Program-made: the position numbers and the translations under genes
Source of the DNA: Coturnix japonica
Lineage: Eukaryota; Chordata; Aves; Galliformes; Phasianidae
Assembly: GCF_001577835.2 (NCBI RefSeq)
Contig: NC_029528.1
Span: forward strand, 1,240,001 to 1,304,000
DNA: 64,000 nucleotides
Direction: 5' to 3'
The notes under the pieces: model-generated
The model's input: the letters and a program-made list of their open reading frames with translations, nothing else
Told to the model about the DNA's origin: nothing
The model's database searches: none
Shown here: piece by piece, positions 63,301-64,000 of the stretch
Layout: every line of letters starts with the position of its first letter
Numbering within the stretch: the first letter of the stretch is position 1

Positions 63301-64000
63301 GGAGAGCAGCGCATCTTCTGTCTGCACAAGAGGAAGCTTTGCTCACAGCACGGCCTGTGTAAAGACAGGCAGGAAGGTGCTTCAGGTGGGAACAAGGAGG
63401 AAGATACCCACCTTCCCTTGCTTGTTGCTGCTTGCAGGACACAGGTGGAAGGTGAGGGAATGGTGCAGCACCCCCCTACTGCTGCCTTGTCTGTAAGAGC
63501 TTTGCTCCAGATCTACAGAACCACAGCTCAGAGCACCGGGAGCGATTTCCACAGCCCAGTTTTGCAATGAGCACCCTGTGGTTCAGCAAACCTCAGGCAC
63601 AAGGTGCCCAGGGAACAGGAACCCAGCAAGTGAAGGCTGCAGGCAGCAGCCAGGACCTGCAGGAAAACGAACCCACTATGGTACCAAACACCCCCCAGAA
63701 AAGCATGATTTGGGATTGTGCCCCCCTGCATGTGCCCACGGGCACAACACTGCTCTAGAAAACAAACTCTGTCAGAGGAGAAAAAGAAGCAAAGGGCAGT
63801 GTTACCCTCGATAACAGCTCACTGCCTCCTGCGCCTCTGCTGAGCAAACCACTGTTTCCTGAATTGAGGTGTCAGGCATGAAATATTTCACATACTGGGG
63901 CAACCGTCACCATCTGCTGAGTGACAAACAGAATTTAAGCCTTTCCTGGTATTTGATGCATAAATCAGGGCGCGTCCTTTGTGGCTGTTTGTGATTCTGC
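57380..64000. other. IRF1 downstream flank, no gene recognised
   Basis: Apart from the CR1 fragment at 58566-58805 I find no exon of an expected neighbour (SLC22A4/5, PDLIM4, P4HA2 in mammals) and no other recognisable domain on either strand. Many 60-170-codon open frames exist on both strands, as expected in GC-balanced non-coding sequence. AT-richer, non-repetitive patches at about 60290-60470, 62440-62580 and 63860-63980 may be conserved non-coding elements, but this cannot be judged without alignment. Confidence 0.55.
58566..58805 (-). mobile_element. CR1 LINE 3' fragment, minus orientation
   Basis: CCTGCAATCATTCAGATTGG, AAGAGACTTCTCAGATCCCC, CCACCATGCCCACTGACCAC, TGTGCCAGGGCTGACCACCG and TGTCCAACCTGACTCTCACC are the reverse complement of the CR1 3' region, in order, 5'-truncated. 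Confidence 0.93.

Noticed and set aside
57380-64000. SLC22A4/5, PDLIM4 or other expected neighbours downstream of IRF1
   Set aside because: No exon with transporter, PDZ or LIM features was recognisable; these probably lie beyond the right edge.

Overview
This window is vertebrate nuclear DNA, almost certainly from a galliform bird (chicken, Gallus gallus, or a very close relative). Three things point there: at least ten CR1 LINE fragments with bird-type 3' ends, a deleted mariner copy of the Galluhop type, and the gene order of the avian type 2 (Th2) cytokine cluster with compact introns. No bacterial-type features, CRISPR arrays or recognisable retroviral sequence were seen.

Layout, left to right: (1) 0.8-2.5 kb, minus strand: a four-exon cytokine gene read as IL13, with a TATA box just upstream and a GATGGG-rich repeat in its 3' flank. 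(2) 2.6-8.5 kb: spacer with one CR1 fragment. (3) 8.5-25.1 kb, minus strand: RAD50, for which all 25 coding exons can be placed (1316 codons, all motor motifs intact), starting next to a CpG island at 25.3-25.8 kb. (4) 30.2-32.7 kb, plus strand: KK34, a small four-exon cytokine-like gene described in birds, with TATA box, AU-rich 3' UTR and poly(A) signals. (5) 38.4-41.0 kb, plus strand: IL5, four exons, open frame and canonical splice sites. (6) 41-51 kb: a spacer holding a small CpG patch, a CR1, a mariner remnant and a CpG island at 44.36-44.92 kb that carries a consensus STAT (GAS) site 22 bp from an ISRE-like site. (7) 51.3-57.3 kb, plus strand: IRF1, with a CpG-island promoter carrying a GAS, CCAAT boxes and an NF-kB site, a non-coding first exon containing a 15-bp tandem repeat, and nine coding exons. 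(8) 57.4-64 kb: no gene recognised; one CR1 fragment.

Together these genes form the IL13-RAD50-(KK34)-IL5-IRF1 block, the inverse of the human 5q31 order IRF1-IL5-RAD50-IL13, with KK34 as an additional member. IL13, IL5 and probably KK34 are secreted four-helix cytokines of type 2 immunity; RAD50 is a housekeeping DNA-repair gene inside the cluster whose 3' introns hold the Th2 locus control region in mammals; IRF1 is the interferon-induced transcription factor at the edge. The points most worth following are the GAS/ISRE CpG island between IL5 and IRF1 with no known gene on it, the KK34/IL5 pair sharing a 33-nt exon 2 but with different cysteine plans, and IL5 itself, which looks intact as a protein but has weak expression signals. 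All exon coordinates were read by eye from splice-site sequence, reading frame and family comparison from memory; no alignment or database search was run.
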